Program-made: the position numbers and the translations under genes
The notes under the pieces: model-generated
The model's input: the letters and a program-made list of their open reading frames with translations, nothing else
Told to the model about the DNA's origin: nothing
Database searches by the model: none
Origin: Anaerolineae bacterium
Lineage (GTDB): Bacteria > Chloroflexota > Anaerolineae > Aggregatilineales > Aggregatilineaceae
Direction of reading: 5' to 3'
Assembly (NCBI GenBank): GCA_018432315.1
Contig: JAHDLB010000025.1
Coordinates: 62,001 to 126,000 of the forward strand
Length of the DNA stretch: 64,000 nt
In this document: positions 1-7,044 of the stretch, piece by piece
Layout of the letters: every line of letters starts with the position of its first letter
Numbering within the stretch: the stretch's first letter is position 1

Positions 1-447
1 GTCGGCCAGGGCGGGCACCCGTTCCAGATCGTCAAGCTGCGCTCGATGATCGACCACGCCGAGCAGGTCACCGGCCCCACCTGGGCCAGCGACGCCGATC
101 CGCGCATCACGCGGGTGGGGCGCTTTCTGCGCAAAACCCGCCTGGACGAACTGCCGCAGCTCGCGAACGTGCTGCGCGGCGAGATGAGCCTGATCGGCCC
201 GCGCCCCGAGCGCCCGGAGTTCGTCGCTCACCTCAGCCAGCGCCTGCCGTTCTACCGGGCGCGCCACGCCGTCAAGCCGGGCATCACCGGCTGGGCCCAG
301 GTGCGCTATCCGTATGGCAACAGCGAGCAGGACGCACTGGTCAAGCTGGAGTACGACCTGTTTTACATCCGGCACCGGTCGCTGGCGCTGGACCTGCTGA
401 TCATCCTGCGCACGATCGGCAAAGTGATCGCCATGCAGGGCACCTAG
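1..447 (+). CDS. Bacterial sugar transferase, C-terminal part (undecaprenyl-phosphate sugar phosphotransferase)
   Basis: The reading frame is already open at base 1, so the start lies outside the window. The visible 148 residues are the conserved catalytic end of the WcaJ/WbaP-type family, which transfers a sugar-1-phosphate from a nucleotide sugar to undecaprenyl phosphate at the inner face of the membrane. This is the first step of polysaccharide or glycan assembly. Seen directly: VKLRSM near codons 11-16, DELPQ, the [10 protein letters not shown] signature and KPGITGWAQ. The final hydrophobic stretch before the stop fits the family's membrane-associated end. The stop codon shares a CTAG with the stop of the convergent membrane protein gene. 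The sugar specificity cannot be read from this fragment. Confidence 0.9.
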   Translation, partial: VGQGGHPFQIVKLRSMIDHAEQVTGPTWASDADPRITRVGRFLRKTRLDELPQLANVLRGEMSLIGPRPERPEFVAHLSQRLPFYRARHAVKPGITGWAQVRYPYGNSEQDALVKLEYDLFYIRHRSLALDLLIILRTIGKVIAMQGT

Positions 448-1568
448 CCCGACACCAGGAACAGCAGTAGCACGATCCACAGCGTGCTGTAGACCAGCGG
501 GCGCTGGTGCTTGTGCTGCGCCGCATAGAGGACGACCATCAGCACCAGGCCGGGAATGAACCGCAGCAGGCCCAGAAACTCGCGGTAGGTGGAGAACGGC
601 ACGAACGGCATCACGGCGGCGTTGGCGAACAGCAGACAGGTGTACGGCCCCCAGTGCTCGCGGCGCAGATCGCCCACCGTGCGCCACAGCGCCCACAGAC
701 TCGGCACGACCGCCGCCGGGATCACCAGCAGGCCGAGCACGACCAGCGCCGCCAGGCTGCCCTCGGTGCCGATCTTGAGCACCCCGGCGAAGGGGATGAT
801 CTCGAACGGAGTCGCCTTCGCCCCGCCGGAACCGATCCCGGCGCCCCCCAGCCAGTCGGCCAGCGCGATCTGCCACGCTGCGAACGGGATCCCGGCGACC
901 AGCGCGACGCGCGCGGCCTCGCGCCAGCGGCGGTTGAGCGCGAAATGCAGCACGTATCCCGCCACGAACAGGGCCGTCACTTCTTTGGCGAACACGGCCA
1001 GCGCCAGCGCAATCGATGCCGCCCACGGGCGATCGCGCAAAGCGAACCACAGCCCCGCGATGACCAACCCGTAGGCCAGCGCCTCGGTCGTGCTGAGCCG
1101 CACCGCCATGAACACGCCGATATACAGCCCGTAGCTGAGCGCGAACCAGCGGCTGGCCTTGGCCGCTACCAGCAGGTCTTCGAGCAGCGCCGTCCCGCCC
1201 ACCAGCGCGACCAGGTTGACCAGGGCCAGCGCCCACGGAATCAGCGCCGCCTGCCCCAGGCTGAGCGCGCGCGCCAGGATCGGCAGCAGAATGCGCTGCA
1301 TCCGGTAGGCGGGCGCGTCCAGGCAGGGCGGCGACCCGCCCGGGTCGCGCGCGATGTAGTAGGCAAACTGGCCGTCGTAGCCCTCGGAATCGGCGGGGCA
1401 GTCCGTCCCGTCGTGCCCGGCGCACTGGCTGAAGCACTCGCCCAGCGTGACGAACGTCTTCGGGTCGCCGCCGTTCAGGGCCAGGATCACGCCCAGGTAC
1501 AGGACATTCGCGATGAGGACGATTTTCCACGGGCGGAGACTGCGTAGATGGCGCGTATAATGAGTCAT
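444..1568 (-). CDS. Polytopic membrane protein, probable cell-surface glycan formation protein
   Basis: A 374-residue protein with about nine or ten hydrophobic segments, no signal-type cleavage site and no soluble domain. After the first segment there is a Cys-containing outer loop followed by YDGQFAYYIARDP. That motif recurs in glycosyltransferase-like membrane proteins near surface polysaccharide genes, which fits the sugar transferase next door. I do not recognise an assayed function. The start at 1568 (ATG, MTHYT) is preferred over 1595 because a GCGAGG ribosome binding site sits six bases upstream. The gene diverges from the alkyltransferase-like gene, and its first codons overlap that gene's promoter. 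Confidence 0.6.
   Translation of the reverse strand: MTHYTRHLRSLRPWKIVLIANVLYLGVILALNGGDPKTFVTLGECFSQCAGHDGTDCPADSEGYDGQFAYYIARDPGGSPPCLDAPAYRMQRILLPILARALSLGQAALIPWALALVNLVALVGGTALLEDLLVAAKASRWFALSYGLYIGVFMAVRLSTTEALAYGLVIAGLWFALRDRPWAASIALALAVFAKEVTALFVAGYVLHFALNRRWREAARVALVAGIPFAAWQIALADWLGGAGIGSGGAKATPFEIIPFAGVLKIGTEGSLAALVVLGLLVIPAAVVPSLWALWRTVGDLRREHWGPYTCLLFANAAVMPFVPFSTYREFLGLLRFIPGLVLMVVLYAAQHKHQRPLVYSTLWIVLLLFLVSG
1556..1561 (+). promoter_or_regulatory. -10 element for the alkyltransferase-like gene
   Basis: A perfect TATAAT lies 34 bases upstream of the preferred ATG of the alkyltransferase-like gene, just inside the start of the divergent membrane protein gene. The -35 position carries no good match, so recognition may rely mainly on the -10 box. 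Confidence 0.4.
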
Positions 1569-1595
1569 AGAACCTCGCAGCATGGGGAGATGCAC

Positions 1596-1973
1596 ATGGA
1601 CACTTCACCGACATTCAACCAGTTGGTCTACGCGCTGGTGCGCCATATCCCGCCCGGCATGGTGCTCAACTACGGGCGCGTGGCCTATCTGCTCGGCGTG
1701 CCGCGCGGGGCGCGGGCGGTCGGGTGGGCGCTCAGCCTGCTCCGGCACGGTGACCAGGGTGTGCCGTGGCACCGGGTCGTCAACGCGCGCGGGCGCGTCA
1801 GCATCAAGGGCTCGCCCCAAAGCGCCGCCGAACAGCGCGCCCGGCTGGAGGCCGAGGGAATCGCGTTCGACGAGCAGGGCTACCTGGACATGGAGGGCCA
1901 CCTGTGGAACCCCACGCCCGACGAGGTGGAGCGCATCCTCCGCGAGGCGCGCGCCCGGCTCCAGGGCCAGTGA
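1596..1973 (+). CDS. MGMT-family alkyltransferase-like (ATL) protein
   Basis: A 125-residue protein equivalent to the DNA-binding C-terminal domain of O6-alkylguanine-DNA alkyltransferase. Conserved features are the helix-turn-helix region around NYGRVAYLLGVP, then GARAVGWAL, then PWHRVVNARG. The alkyl-acceptor cysteine of the PCHR motif is replaced by Trp (W58), the hallmark of ATL proteins. These bind O6-alkylguanine and flip the base but do not repair it; they hand the lesion to nucleotide excision repair. The start at 1596 has GGGGAG six bases upstream. An in-frame ATG at 1590 directly abuts that site, so it is less likely. Confidence 0.85.
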   Translation: MDTSPTFNQLVYALVRHIPPGMVLNYGRVAYLLGVPRGARAVGWALSLLRHGDQGVPWHRVVNARGRVSIKGSPQSAAEQRARLEAEGIAFDEQGYLDMEGHLWNPTPDEVERILREARARLQGQ

Positions 1974-2074
1974 CGCCCGCCGTCCCTGCCCTATGATAGC
2001 CCGGCCCGCCGGAGGGGGAAACCGAACGCACCCGCCGCCGGATCGGCGCGGTATGCCCCCCGCGCCCCCGATGG

Positions 2075-2080
2075 TATAAT
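2075..2080 (+). promoter_or_regulatory. -10 element for the sulfotransferase gene
   Basis: A perfect TATAAT lies 39 bases before the sulfotransferase ATG in the short gap after the alkyltransferase-like gene. The -35 region is C-rich and matches poorly. Confidence 0.4.
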
Positions 2081-2119
2081 CCGCCCTGGACCCGACACGC
2101 ACACACCCGGAAAACCACC

Positions 2120-3007
2120 ATGAGCCAATCCCCCACCAGCCCGTCTTTCCCCGGCCCCATCGTGATCGGCGGGGTGGGCGGCAGCGGCACGCGCGTCGTG
2201 GCGCAGATGCTGCTCGACCTCGGCGTTTACATGGGCGCGGACCGCAACCCGGCGCACGACAACCTGTGGTTCACCGTGCTGTTCCGCAAGCCGGCGTGGT
2301 TTGCGCGGCACAGCGATCGCGACGATCAGGCGATCGACCGGCGGCTGCGCCGCTTCGCGCACGCCATGCAGGGCCGCACGCCATCTCCCGGTGACGTGGC
2401 CCTTTTCGCCCGCGCCGCGCTGGGCATCGCCCTGCAGGACGGCAACTGGAAGAACGTTCGCTACCTGCGCTGCATCGCGACCTTTGCCCGCGCCGGACAG
2501 GTCGATCGGGCCGCGTACACCGGCTGGGGCTGGAAAGAGCCGAACGCGCACCTGTACATCGAGCCGCTCGCCGCGCTGTTTCCCGACCTGCGCTACATCC
2601 ACACGATCCGGCACGGGCTGGACATGGCCTACAGCAGCAACCAGCAGCAGGTGCTGCGCTGGGGGCCCCGCTTCGGGATCGCCCCGCCGCGCGACCCGGC
2701 AGACATGCCGCGCGCCTCGCTGGCATTCTGGGTGGCGGCGAATCAGGCCGCGATCGAGGCGGGACGCGCGCGGCTAGGCGGCCGCTTCTTGCTGCTCAAC
2801 TTTGACGCGCTGTGCCGCGATCCGGAACCACACATCGCGCAGTTGCTCACCTTCCTGGGGCGCGATCCGGCCTCGGTGGACCTGGCGCACCTCGCCAGCC
2901 TGCCGAAACTGCCGCCGTCGGTGGGGCGCTACCGGGAGCACGATCTGAGCGTGCATGATCCGGCGCTGGTCCAGGCCGTGCGCGACCTGGGCTTTGAGGT
3001 GGTGTGA
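2120..3007 (+). CDS. Sulfotransferase family protein
   Basis: A 295-residue soluble protein. Residues 17-25 (GGVGGSGTR) form the P-loop-like 5'-phosphosulfate binding motif of PAPS-dependent sulfotransferases. Around residues 158-172, TIRHGLDMAYSS matches the Arg...Ser pattern that binds the 3'-phosphate of PAPS. The family moves sulfate from PAPS to hydroxyl or amino groups of carbohydrates, lipids or proteins. The acceptor is unknown, although the nearby sugar transferase and membrane protein would suit a surface glycan. The gene ends three bases before a 46-bp repeat. Confidence 0.8.
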   Translation: MSQSPTSPSFPGPIVIGGVGGSGTRVVAQMLLDLGVYMGADRNPAHDNLWFTVLFRKPAWFARHSDRDDQAIDRRLRRFAHAMQGRTPSPGDVALFARAALGIALQDGNWKNVRYLRCIATFARAGQVDRAAYTGWGWKEPNAHLYIEPLAALFPDLRYIHTIRHGLDMAYSSNQQQVLRWGPRFGIAPPRDPADMPRASLAFWVAANQAAIEAGRARLGGRFLLLNFDALCRDPEPHIAQLLTFLGRDPASVDLAHLASLPKLPPSVGRYREHDLSVHDPALVQAVRDLGFEVV

Positions 3008-3009
3008 GC

Positions 3010-3055
3010 GCCCCGCCAGCGGGGGAAGACAAAAACACCCGCCGCTGCGGGTGTC
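3010..3055. repeat. 46-bp direct repeat, left copy
   Basis: Matches the copy at 3971-4016 at 44 of 46 positions, offset 961 bp. Each copy holds a GC-rich imperfect palindrome and then a perfect 8-bp hairpin (arms ACACCCGC and GCGGGTGT, loop CGCT; here 3035-3054) next to an A-run. The right copy is the natural terminator of tRNA-Lys. This left copy terminates no visible gene on the minus strand, so it looks like a duplicate. Confidence 0.85.
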
Positions 3056-3164
3056 AAATTGAACAAAAACCAGTGAAGTGTGCGCATCGCACGATGCTTG
3101 CTCCTCTATACATATACTGTTACAATTCGGTCAGAAATCACAATTATTCAATGAGTTAAGAAGA

Positions 3165-3920
3165 ATGAACAACACTTCCAATTCTTCTCTTTCCACGAGC
3201 ACAATTCCAAAATGGGCAAGTGTCTACAAGGACAAGCCAGTGATCCGCGCGTTGGTGGCTTTCGTCACTGGACTTGATCCTACAGGCCTTCTGAGCGGGC
3301 TTGACGCGACACTCGTCGCAGTGATAGAGGAAAAAGTACGAGAACGGCAACGAGCCTTCTTTGACGAATTAGACAATGGAACACACCTCCTCACAGAGGA
3401 AATGATCCAGCAAGAGGATTTTTTGCACGCCTTTACCATCAGTTATAGAGCGGCTATCAGAACGCGCAACAGAGAGAAAATAAGGAAATTCGCTAGACTG
3501 CTTCTTTCTGCAGTAGAGAAGGATCAGCTTCAGGGGAGTGAGATAGAGGAGTTCGTTTCTATTCTCGACACCTTGTCGGAACGCGAGCTGCAAATCCTAC
3601 TTTTGCTGAAGAAGTTTGAAGATGAAACTGAACCATCACGCGCGACAAAACCGCCAGAAGACGGACCCTGGCCAGAAAGCGTCAACGTGATGGCATCCAG
3701 AGCAGTAGACAAGGCAAGTGTATTTTGGCGTGACTTCGTGAGCGCTGTTGAACATGAGTACGGTATCGCACCAGCGCTACTTAAATCAATGCTCGCACGG
3801 GTAGAGCGTACCGGTTTATATGATGTATTTACCGGTGTGTTTTTCGGAGGAGATTCTGGCAGCACTACGCAGCTATTCGCTGAGTTTACTGAGTGGCTGC
3901 AGGAGGCAGGTGAGGATTAG
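3165..3920 (+). CDS. Orphan hypothetical protein inside the direct repeats
   Basis: A 251-residue, mostly helical protein with no recognised domain, signal peptide or membrane segment. The central part, about residues 40-165, is charged and Leu-rich with the appearance of helical bundles. It includes LSERELQILLLL, a pattern I associate only loosely with uncharacterised accessory-gene proteins. Base composition and codon use are clearly AT-richer than all neighbours, and the gene is bracketed by 46-bp direct repeats, so horizontal acquisition is likely. The start is uncertain: ATG at 3165 has a weak purine-rich site (AAGAAGA), while an in-frame ATG at 3078 lies too near the repeat. A small hairpin (GTGCG-CAT-CGCAC) lies upstream. 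Confidence 0.55.
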   Translation: MNNTSNSSLSTSTIPKWASVYKDKPVIRALVAFVTGLDPTGLLSGLDATLVAVIEEKVRERQRAFFDELDNGTHLLTEEMIQQEDFLHAFTISYRAAIRTRNREKIRKFARLLLSAVEKDQLQGSEIEEFVSILDTLSERELQILLLLKKFEDETEPSRATKPPEDGPWPESVNVMASRAVDKASVFWRDFVSAVEHEYGIAPALLKSMLARVERTGLYDVFTGVFFGGDSGSTTQLFAEFTEWLQEAGED

Positions 3921-3970
3921 GAACGTAGAAGAGGCTGTTACGTTTGCACGAGTTCCGATACTGATAGCCC

Positions 3971-4016
3971 GCCCTGCCAGCGGGGGAAAACAAAAACACC
4001 CGCCGCTGCGGGTGTC
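3971..4016. repeat. 46-bp direct repeat, right copy
   Basis: Partner of 3010-3055, with only two mismatches. It lies 7 bases beyond the encoded CCA end of tRNA-Lys and contains that gene's intrinsic terminator, so this copy is probably at the original location. Confidence 0.85.
3987..4015 (-). terminator. Rho-independent terminator of tRNA-Lys
   Basis: Read on the minus strand, a perfect 8-bp GC-rich stem with a four-base loop (3996-4015) is followed by TTTT at 3995-3992 and a further T-rich stretch, directly after the tRNA 3' end. Confidence 0.8.
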
Positions 4017-4023
4017 GTGTGCG

Positions 4024-4100
4024 TGGTGACCCTGAGAGGACTCGAACCTCTAACCAATTGATTAAGAGTCAACTGCTCTGCCAAATTGAGCTACAGGGCC
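4024..4100 (-). tRNA. tRNA-Lys(CTT)
   Basis: Read on the minus strand, 77 nt including an encoded CCA. The acceptor stem is GGCCCTG with CAGGGTC (one G-U), discriminator A. The anticodon stem is GTTGA with TCAAT around the loop CTCTTAA, giving anticodon CTT. The T-arm is GAGG-TTCGAGT-CCTC. It is charged with lysine and reads AAG. An intrinsic terminator follows within ten bases; that terminator is duplicated 961 bp away. Confidence 0.95.
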
Positions 4101-4190
4101 AGTGCACAGGGAAATTTACCACAACTCGCCGCGCTGGTCAACGGTAAAAATCGCGCGTCCGCCGGCCTGTGCCGGGGGCTTGCGGGCCGG

Positions 4191-4640
4191 TCACAGGTTG
4201 CCCGAAGCCGCGAGCGCATCGTACATGGAGCGCGCCCACGCCCGCACGCTCTCGACGTAGCGATCCGCACCCGCCACGACGACATCGCGGGCGGTCATCG
4301 TCCACCGGACCGGGCGCTCGTAGGCGCCGTGCGCGTCCTCGGTGCCCGTCACCTTCCAGGATCGCCTGCCCGAATCTACCCTGTCGCGCATCCGCCGGCG
4401 CATTTCCGAAGGCGGGGTCCCGGCCAGGAAATCCGCCAGCATCCGCTTGCCTTCCGCCAGCGTTTCCGGCGAATACAGGCTCGGGTGCTGCATGTGATAA
4501 CACAGCACCGTCAAATGGTGCACGATGCCGTATTCGGGAAACTCGGCCTCCCAGAACAGCATCTGGTGAAAATCATCCTGGCACGTTCGTCCATCCTGCC
4601 AGGCGGCGCCACATTCGGGACAGGCGCGCGGGGTGTCCAT
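4191..4640 (-). CDS. DUF5946 family protein
   Basis: A 149-residue protein that opens with a CPECGA half of a metal-binding site. It continues with CQDDFHQMLFWE and later HHLTVLCYHMQHPS, a pattern I recognise as DUF5946, whose biochemical role is unknown. The conserved Cys and His residues suggest a bound metal. The ATG at 4640 is chosen because GGAGGAAGGAA lies just upstream and the CPECGA motif starts at residue 6. Longer in-frame starts give an unconserved Arg-rich tail. The gene faces away from the rpmH operon; its start is 104 bp from the rpmH -35 box. Confidence 0.65.
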   Translation of the reverse strand: MDTPRACPECGAAWQDGRTCQDDFHQMLFWEAEFPEYGIVHHLTVLCYHMQHPSLYSPETLAEGKRMLADFLAGTPPSEMRRRMRDRVDSGRRSWKVTGTEDAHGAYERPVRWTMTARDVVVAGADRYVESVRAWARSMYDALAASGNL

Positions 4641-4743
4641 GTCGATTTCCTTCCTCCATCGGACCAGGGCGGGCGCACATCGACGATCGGATGGGTGGGC
4701 GGAGCACGGCGCGCGCCATCTGCGCGAGGCTTCCAACGCACGC

Positions 4744-4772
4744 TTGACCCACCTATAGCCATGCGTTATACT
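4744..4772 (+). promoter_or_regulatory. Strong sigma-70-type promoter of the rpmH operon
   Basis: TTGACC (4744-4749) and TATACT (4767-4772) are separated by exactly 17 bases, giving a predicted start near 4779 and a leader of about 92 nt before rpmH. Confidence 0.8.
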
Positions 4773-4833
4773 TACCGCTCGTCAAAATCGCAAGTGCCTA
4801 CACGGTCGCCAAAAGCCAGCGTATTGCACAAAC

Positions 4834-4855
4834 CGCGCCTCCGCGCGCGTTTTTT
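4834..4855 (+). promoter_or_regulatory. Hairpin plus T6 run in the rpmH leader
   Basis: A 5-bp all-GC stem (CGCGC at 4834-4838 with GCGCG at 4845-4849) is followed immediately by six T, inside the rpmH 5' leader and 15 bases before the ATG. It resembles a weak intrinsic terminator and might tune expression of the operon. The stem is short, so this is tentative. Confidence 0.3.
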
Positions 4856-4870
4856 GAAAGAGGGATAGAA

Positions 4871-5047
4871 ATGCCAAAACGTACCTACCAGCCCAAGAAG
4901 CGCCGTCGTGTTCGCGTGCACGGTTTTCGCCAGCGGATGCAGACCAAAGATGGTCGCCGCGTGTTGAAGGCGCGCCGTGCCAAGGGCCGCAGGCTCTTGT
5001 CGGTCAAGATGAACAATCACGTCAAGAAGATCAACTGGAAAAGCTAG
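4871..5047 (+). CDS. rpmH: 50S ribosomal protein L34
   Basis: A 58-residue, very basic protein beginning [13 protein letters not shown], then HGFRQRM and [12 protein letters not shown], the defining L34 pattern. L34 is usually 44-47 residues; here a lysine-rich extension of about a dozen residues follows the core. It is part of the large ribosomal subunit. The gene heads the conserved rpmH-rnpA-yidD-yidC-khpB block and ends 23 bp before rnpA. An AGAGGGA site precedes the ATG. Confidence 0.97.
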   Translation: MPKRTYQPKKRRRVRVHGFRQRMQTKDGRRVLKARRAKGRRLLSVKMNNHVKKINWKS

Positions 5048-5070
5048 CCTGCCCCGGCGAGCCTGCGGCG

Positions 5071-5430
5071 ATGCAGCGTCACCTGCGACTCCGCCGGAAG
5101 GATGATTTTGCTCACCTGCGGCAGACGGGACGTGCGTGGCGCCACCCGTTTCTCATTTTGAGCGTGGCGCCCAACGACCTGACTCACAACCGCTATGGGT
5201 TCGTCACCAGCCGGCACCTGGGCAACGCCGTCACCCGGAACCGGGTCCGGCGCCGGTTGCGGGCCGTGGTGCAAGAGATTCATCCCCACGTGCTGCCTGG
5301 GCACGACATCGCCCTCATCGCGCGCGGCCCGGTCGCCGGCCAGCCCTACCAGAACATCCGCGAGGCTGTGATCACGCTCATGCAGCGAGCCGGTCTTTGG
5401 GAGTTTTCTCCGGGAGACACATCACCATGA
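5071..5430 (+). CDS. rnpA: Ribonuclease P protein component
   Basis: A 119-residue basic protein that partners the RNase P RNA in maturing tRNA 5' ends. Seen: the N-terminal [17 protein letters not shown] segment, [19 protein letters not shown] containing the RNR motif (residues 56-58), and the LIARGPVAG segment near the end, all in family order. Its stop overlaps the yidD start in an ATGA, so the two are translationally coupled. Confidence 0.95.
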   Translation: MQRHLRLRRKDDFAHLRQTGRAWRHPFLILSVAPNDLTHNRYGFVTSRHLGNAVTRNRVRRRLRAVVQEIHPHVLPGHDIALIARGPVAGQPYQNIREAVITLMQRAGLWEFSPGDTSP

Positions 5431-5636
5431 AAGTCATCGGGTTGGCTCTGATCCGGTTGTACCAGCTCACCTTCTCGCGTATTCTGCCTCCCAGTTGCCG
5501 CTACGACCCCAGTTGCTCGCACTATACCTACCAGGCCATCGAAAAACACGGCCTCATCCGCGGCGGGTGGTTGGGAATGCAGCGCATTGCGCGCTGCCAT
5601 CCGCTGGGCCCTGGTGGACACGATCCCGTTCCATAA
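5427..5636 (+). CDS. yidD: Membrane protein insertion efficiency factor YidD
   Basis: A 69-residue protein with the YidD pattern: an N-terminal amphipathic region ([19 protein letters not shown]), [16 protein letters not shown], and [17 protein letters not shown] at the end. YidD sits at the inner face of the membrane and helps YidC and Sec insert proteins. The start overlaps the rnpA stop by four bases. The usual next gene, yidC, is displaced by an intervening lipoprotein gene. Confidence 0.95.
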   Translation: MKVIGLALIRLYQLTFSRILPPSCRYDPSCSHYTYQAIEKHGLIRGGWLGMQRIARCHPLGPGGHDPVP

Positions 5637-5665
5637 ACGCAGTCAGAGATAGCTAAGGAGCCAAG

Positions 5666-6853
5666 TTGATTACATCTCGTCTATTCACGGCACCGCGACG
5701 CGCGGTTATCGGCCTGATGCTGGCCGGGTCGCTGTTCCTGGCAGCCTGCGGCGGTGTCGCCGGTGATAGCTGGGCGGGCATCGCGCGCGACCCCGAAGGC
5801 GACGCCGTCTACGTGGCCTACAACGAGCGGGTTGTGGCTCTCAACCCGTCCAGCGGCGCTGTCCAGTGGGAATACAAGCACGACGGCGCCAAGTTCTTCG
5901 CCGTCCCGGCCATCGACAACGGATCGCTCTACATCGGCGATTACAGCGGGCGCCTGCATTCCATCAACCTGCAGGACGGCTCGCGCAACTGGCTGTACGA
6001 GCCCGACACCGAAAACATCATCGGCCCGATCTCGCTGACCGCGGGCGACCGCGTGATCAGCGGCGTGGCGTTCAACGACGACAAAGTCTTCTTCGGCCTG
6101 GGCAGCCAGAACGTGGTAGCCGTCTCGCGCGCTACGGCGGAGGAGCTGTGGACCTTCGAAACCGGCCACGGCGTGTGGGCATCCCCGCTCTACGTGCACG
6201 CGCGCGAAGGCGACGCCGGCAGCCGCGACACCCTGTATGCCGTGTCGCTGGATCACCACCTGTACGCGCTTGACCCGGAGACCGGTGACGAGCTGTGGAA
6301 ACGGGACCTGGGTGGTGCAGCGCCCGGCAATATGGTTTATGATGAACAGTTGAACCGGATCTACATCGGCACGTTCATGTCCGAGCTGGTGGCCGTCGAT
6401 CTCGACCAGCGCGCCATCATCGACCGCTACGAAACCGAAGGTTGGCTGTGGGGCAGCCCGGCCATCGAAGTGCAGGAAGACGGTACCGAGACCCTGTATT
6501 TTGGCGATCTCGACGGTTACCTGTATGCTGTAGAGGTCACGGAGAACGGGTTCAGCCAGCGCTGGAAAATGAAGATCGCCGAAGACGCGATCCGGGCCAC
6601 GCCGCTCGTGACGAACGGGCTGGTAATCGTCGGCTCGAAAGACAAGAACGTCTACGCCGTGTCGAAAGAAGACGGATCGTCGGAATGGAGCGACCAGACG
6701 GGCGGCGAAGCATTGACCGAACTGGTGCTGGTTCCCGGCTCGGAAGGCGAGCAGGATGGCAGTATTGTCGTCCTGGGCACGTCTGAATCAGACGAACGGA
6801 TCGTTGCCTACAACGTCGAAACGGGTGAAGTGGATTGGCGCTACGCCGATTGA
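5666..6853 (+). CDS. PQQ-like beta-propeller repeat lipoprotein (BamB-like)
   Basis: A 395-residue exported lipoprotein. A twin-Arg-containing N-terminus leads into a hydrophobic stretch and the lipobox LAAC (Cys28). The rest is a run of about seven beta-propeller blades with repeats such as VYVAYNERVVALNPSSG, LYIGDYSGRLHSIN and LYALDPETGDELW, typical of PQQ/BamB-like propellers that act as protein-interaction platforms. It starts with TTG at 5666, supported by AAGGAG five bases upstream. Its position between yidD and yidC suggests, but does not prove, a link to membrane protein biogenesis. No catalytic residues are evident. Confidence 0.85.
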   Translation: MITSRLFTAPRRAVIGLMLAGSLFLAACGGVAGDSWAGIARDPEGDAVYVAYNERVVALNPSSGAVQWEYKHDGAKFFAVPAIDNGSLYIGDYSGRLHSINLQDGSRNWLYEPDTENIIGPISLTAGDRVISGVAFNDDKVFFGLGSQNVVAVSRATAEELWTFETGHGVWASPLYVHAREGDAGSRDTLYAVSLDHHLYALDPETGDELWKRDLGGAAPGNMVYDEQLNRIYIGTFMSELVAVDLDQRAIIDRYETEGWLWGSPAIEVQEDGTETLYFGDLDGYLYAVEVTENGFSQRWKMKIAEDAIRATPLVTNGLVIVGSKDKNVYAVSKEDGSSEWSDQTGGEALTELVLVPGSEGEQDGSIVVLGTSESDERIVAYNVETGEVDWRYAD

Positions 6854-6905
6854 AAGGCCGTTCGAGAAGTGCTTTTTGTCTCACTGACAGAGCACTAAAC
6901 GGGAC

Positions 6906-6982
6906 GAACCCCCGTTTTATTCCCCCTTCCCCCTCGTTGGGGAAGGGAAGCGGACCCGAAGGGTTCGCGGGGATGGGGGTTC
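6906..6982. repeat. 77-bp cruciform-like palindromic element
   Basis: Outer 8-base inverted repeats GAACCCCC (6906-6913) and GGGGGTTC (6975-6982) enclose a perfect 9-bp hairpin (CCCTTCCCC at 6924-6932 with GGGGAAGGG at 6939-6947) and a smaller ACCC-GAA-GGGT hairpin. It occupies much of the 191-bp gap before yidC. It looks like a dispersed REP or MITE-like intergenic element; copy number cannot be seen here. Confidence 0.5.
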
Positions 6983-7044
6983 TCAAACGGTCTCTGAGGC
7001 TATCCTAGCCCACTATCTAGCCGAGAAGTAAGAGGCGCTATACC

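Noticed and set aside
3996-4100. tRNA-Lys as the classical integrase target for the orphan gene
   Set aside because: The repeat does not include the tRNA 3' end, only the terminator beyond it, and no integrase is present. The classical tRNA-attachment model does not fit as such.
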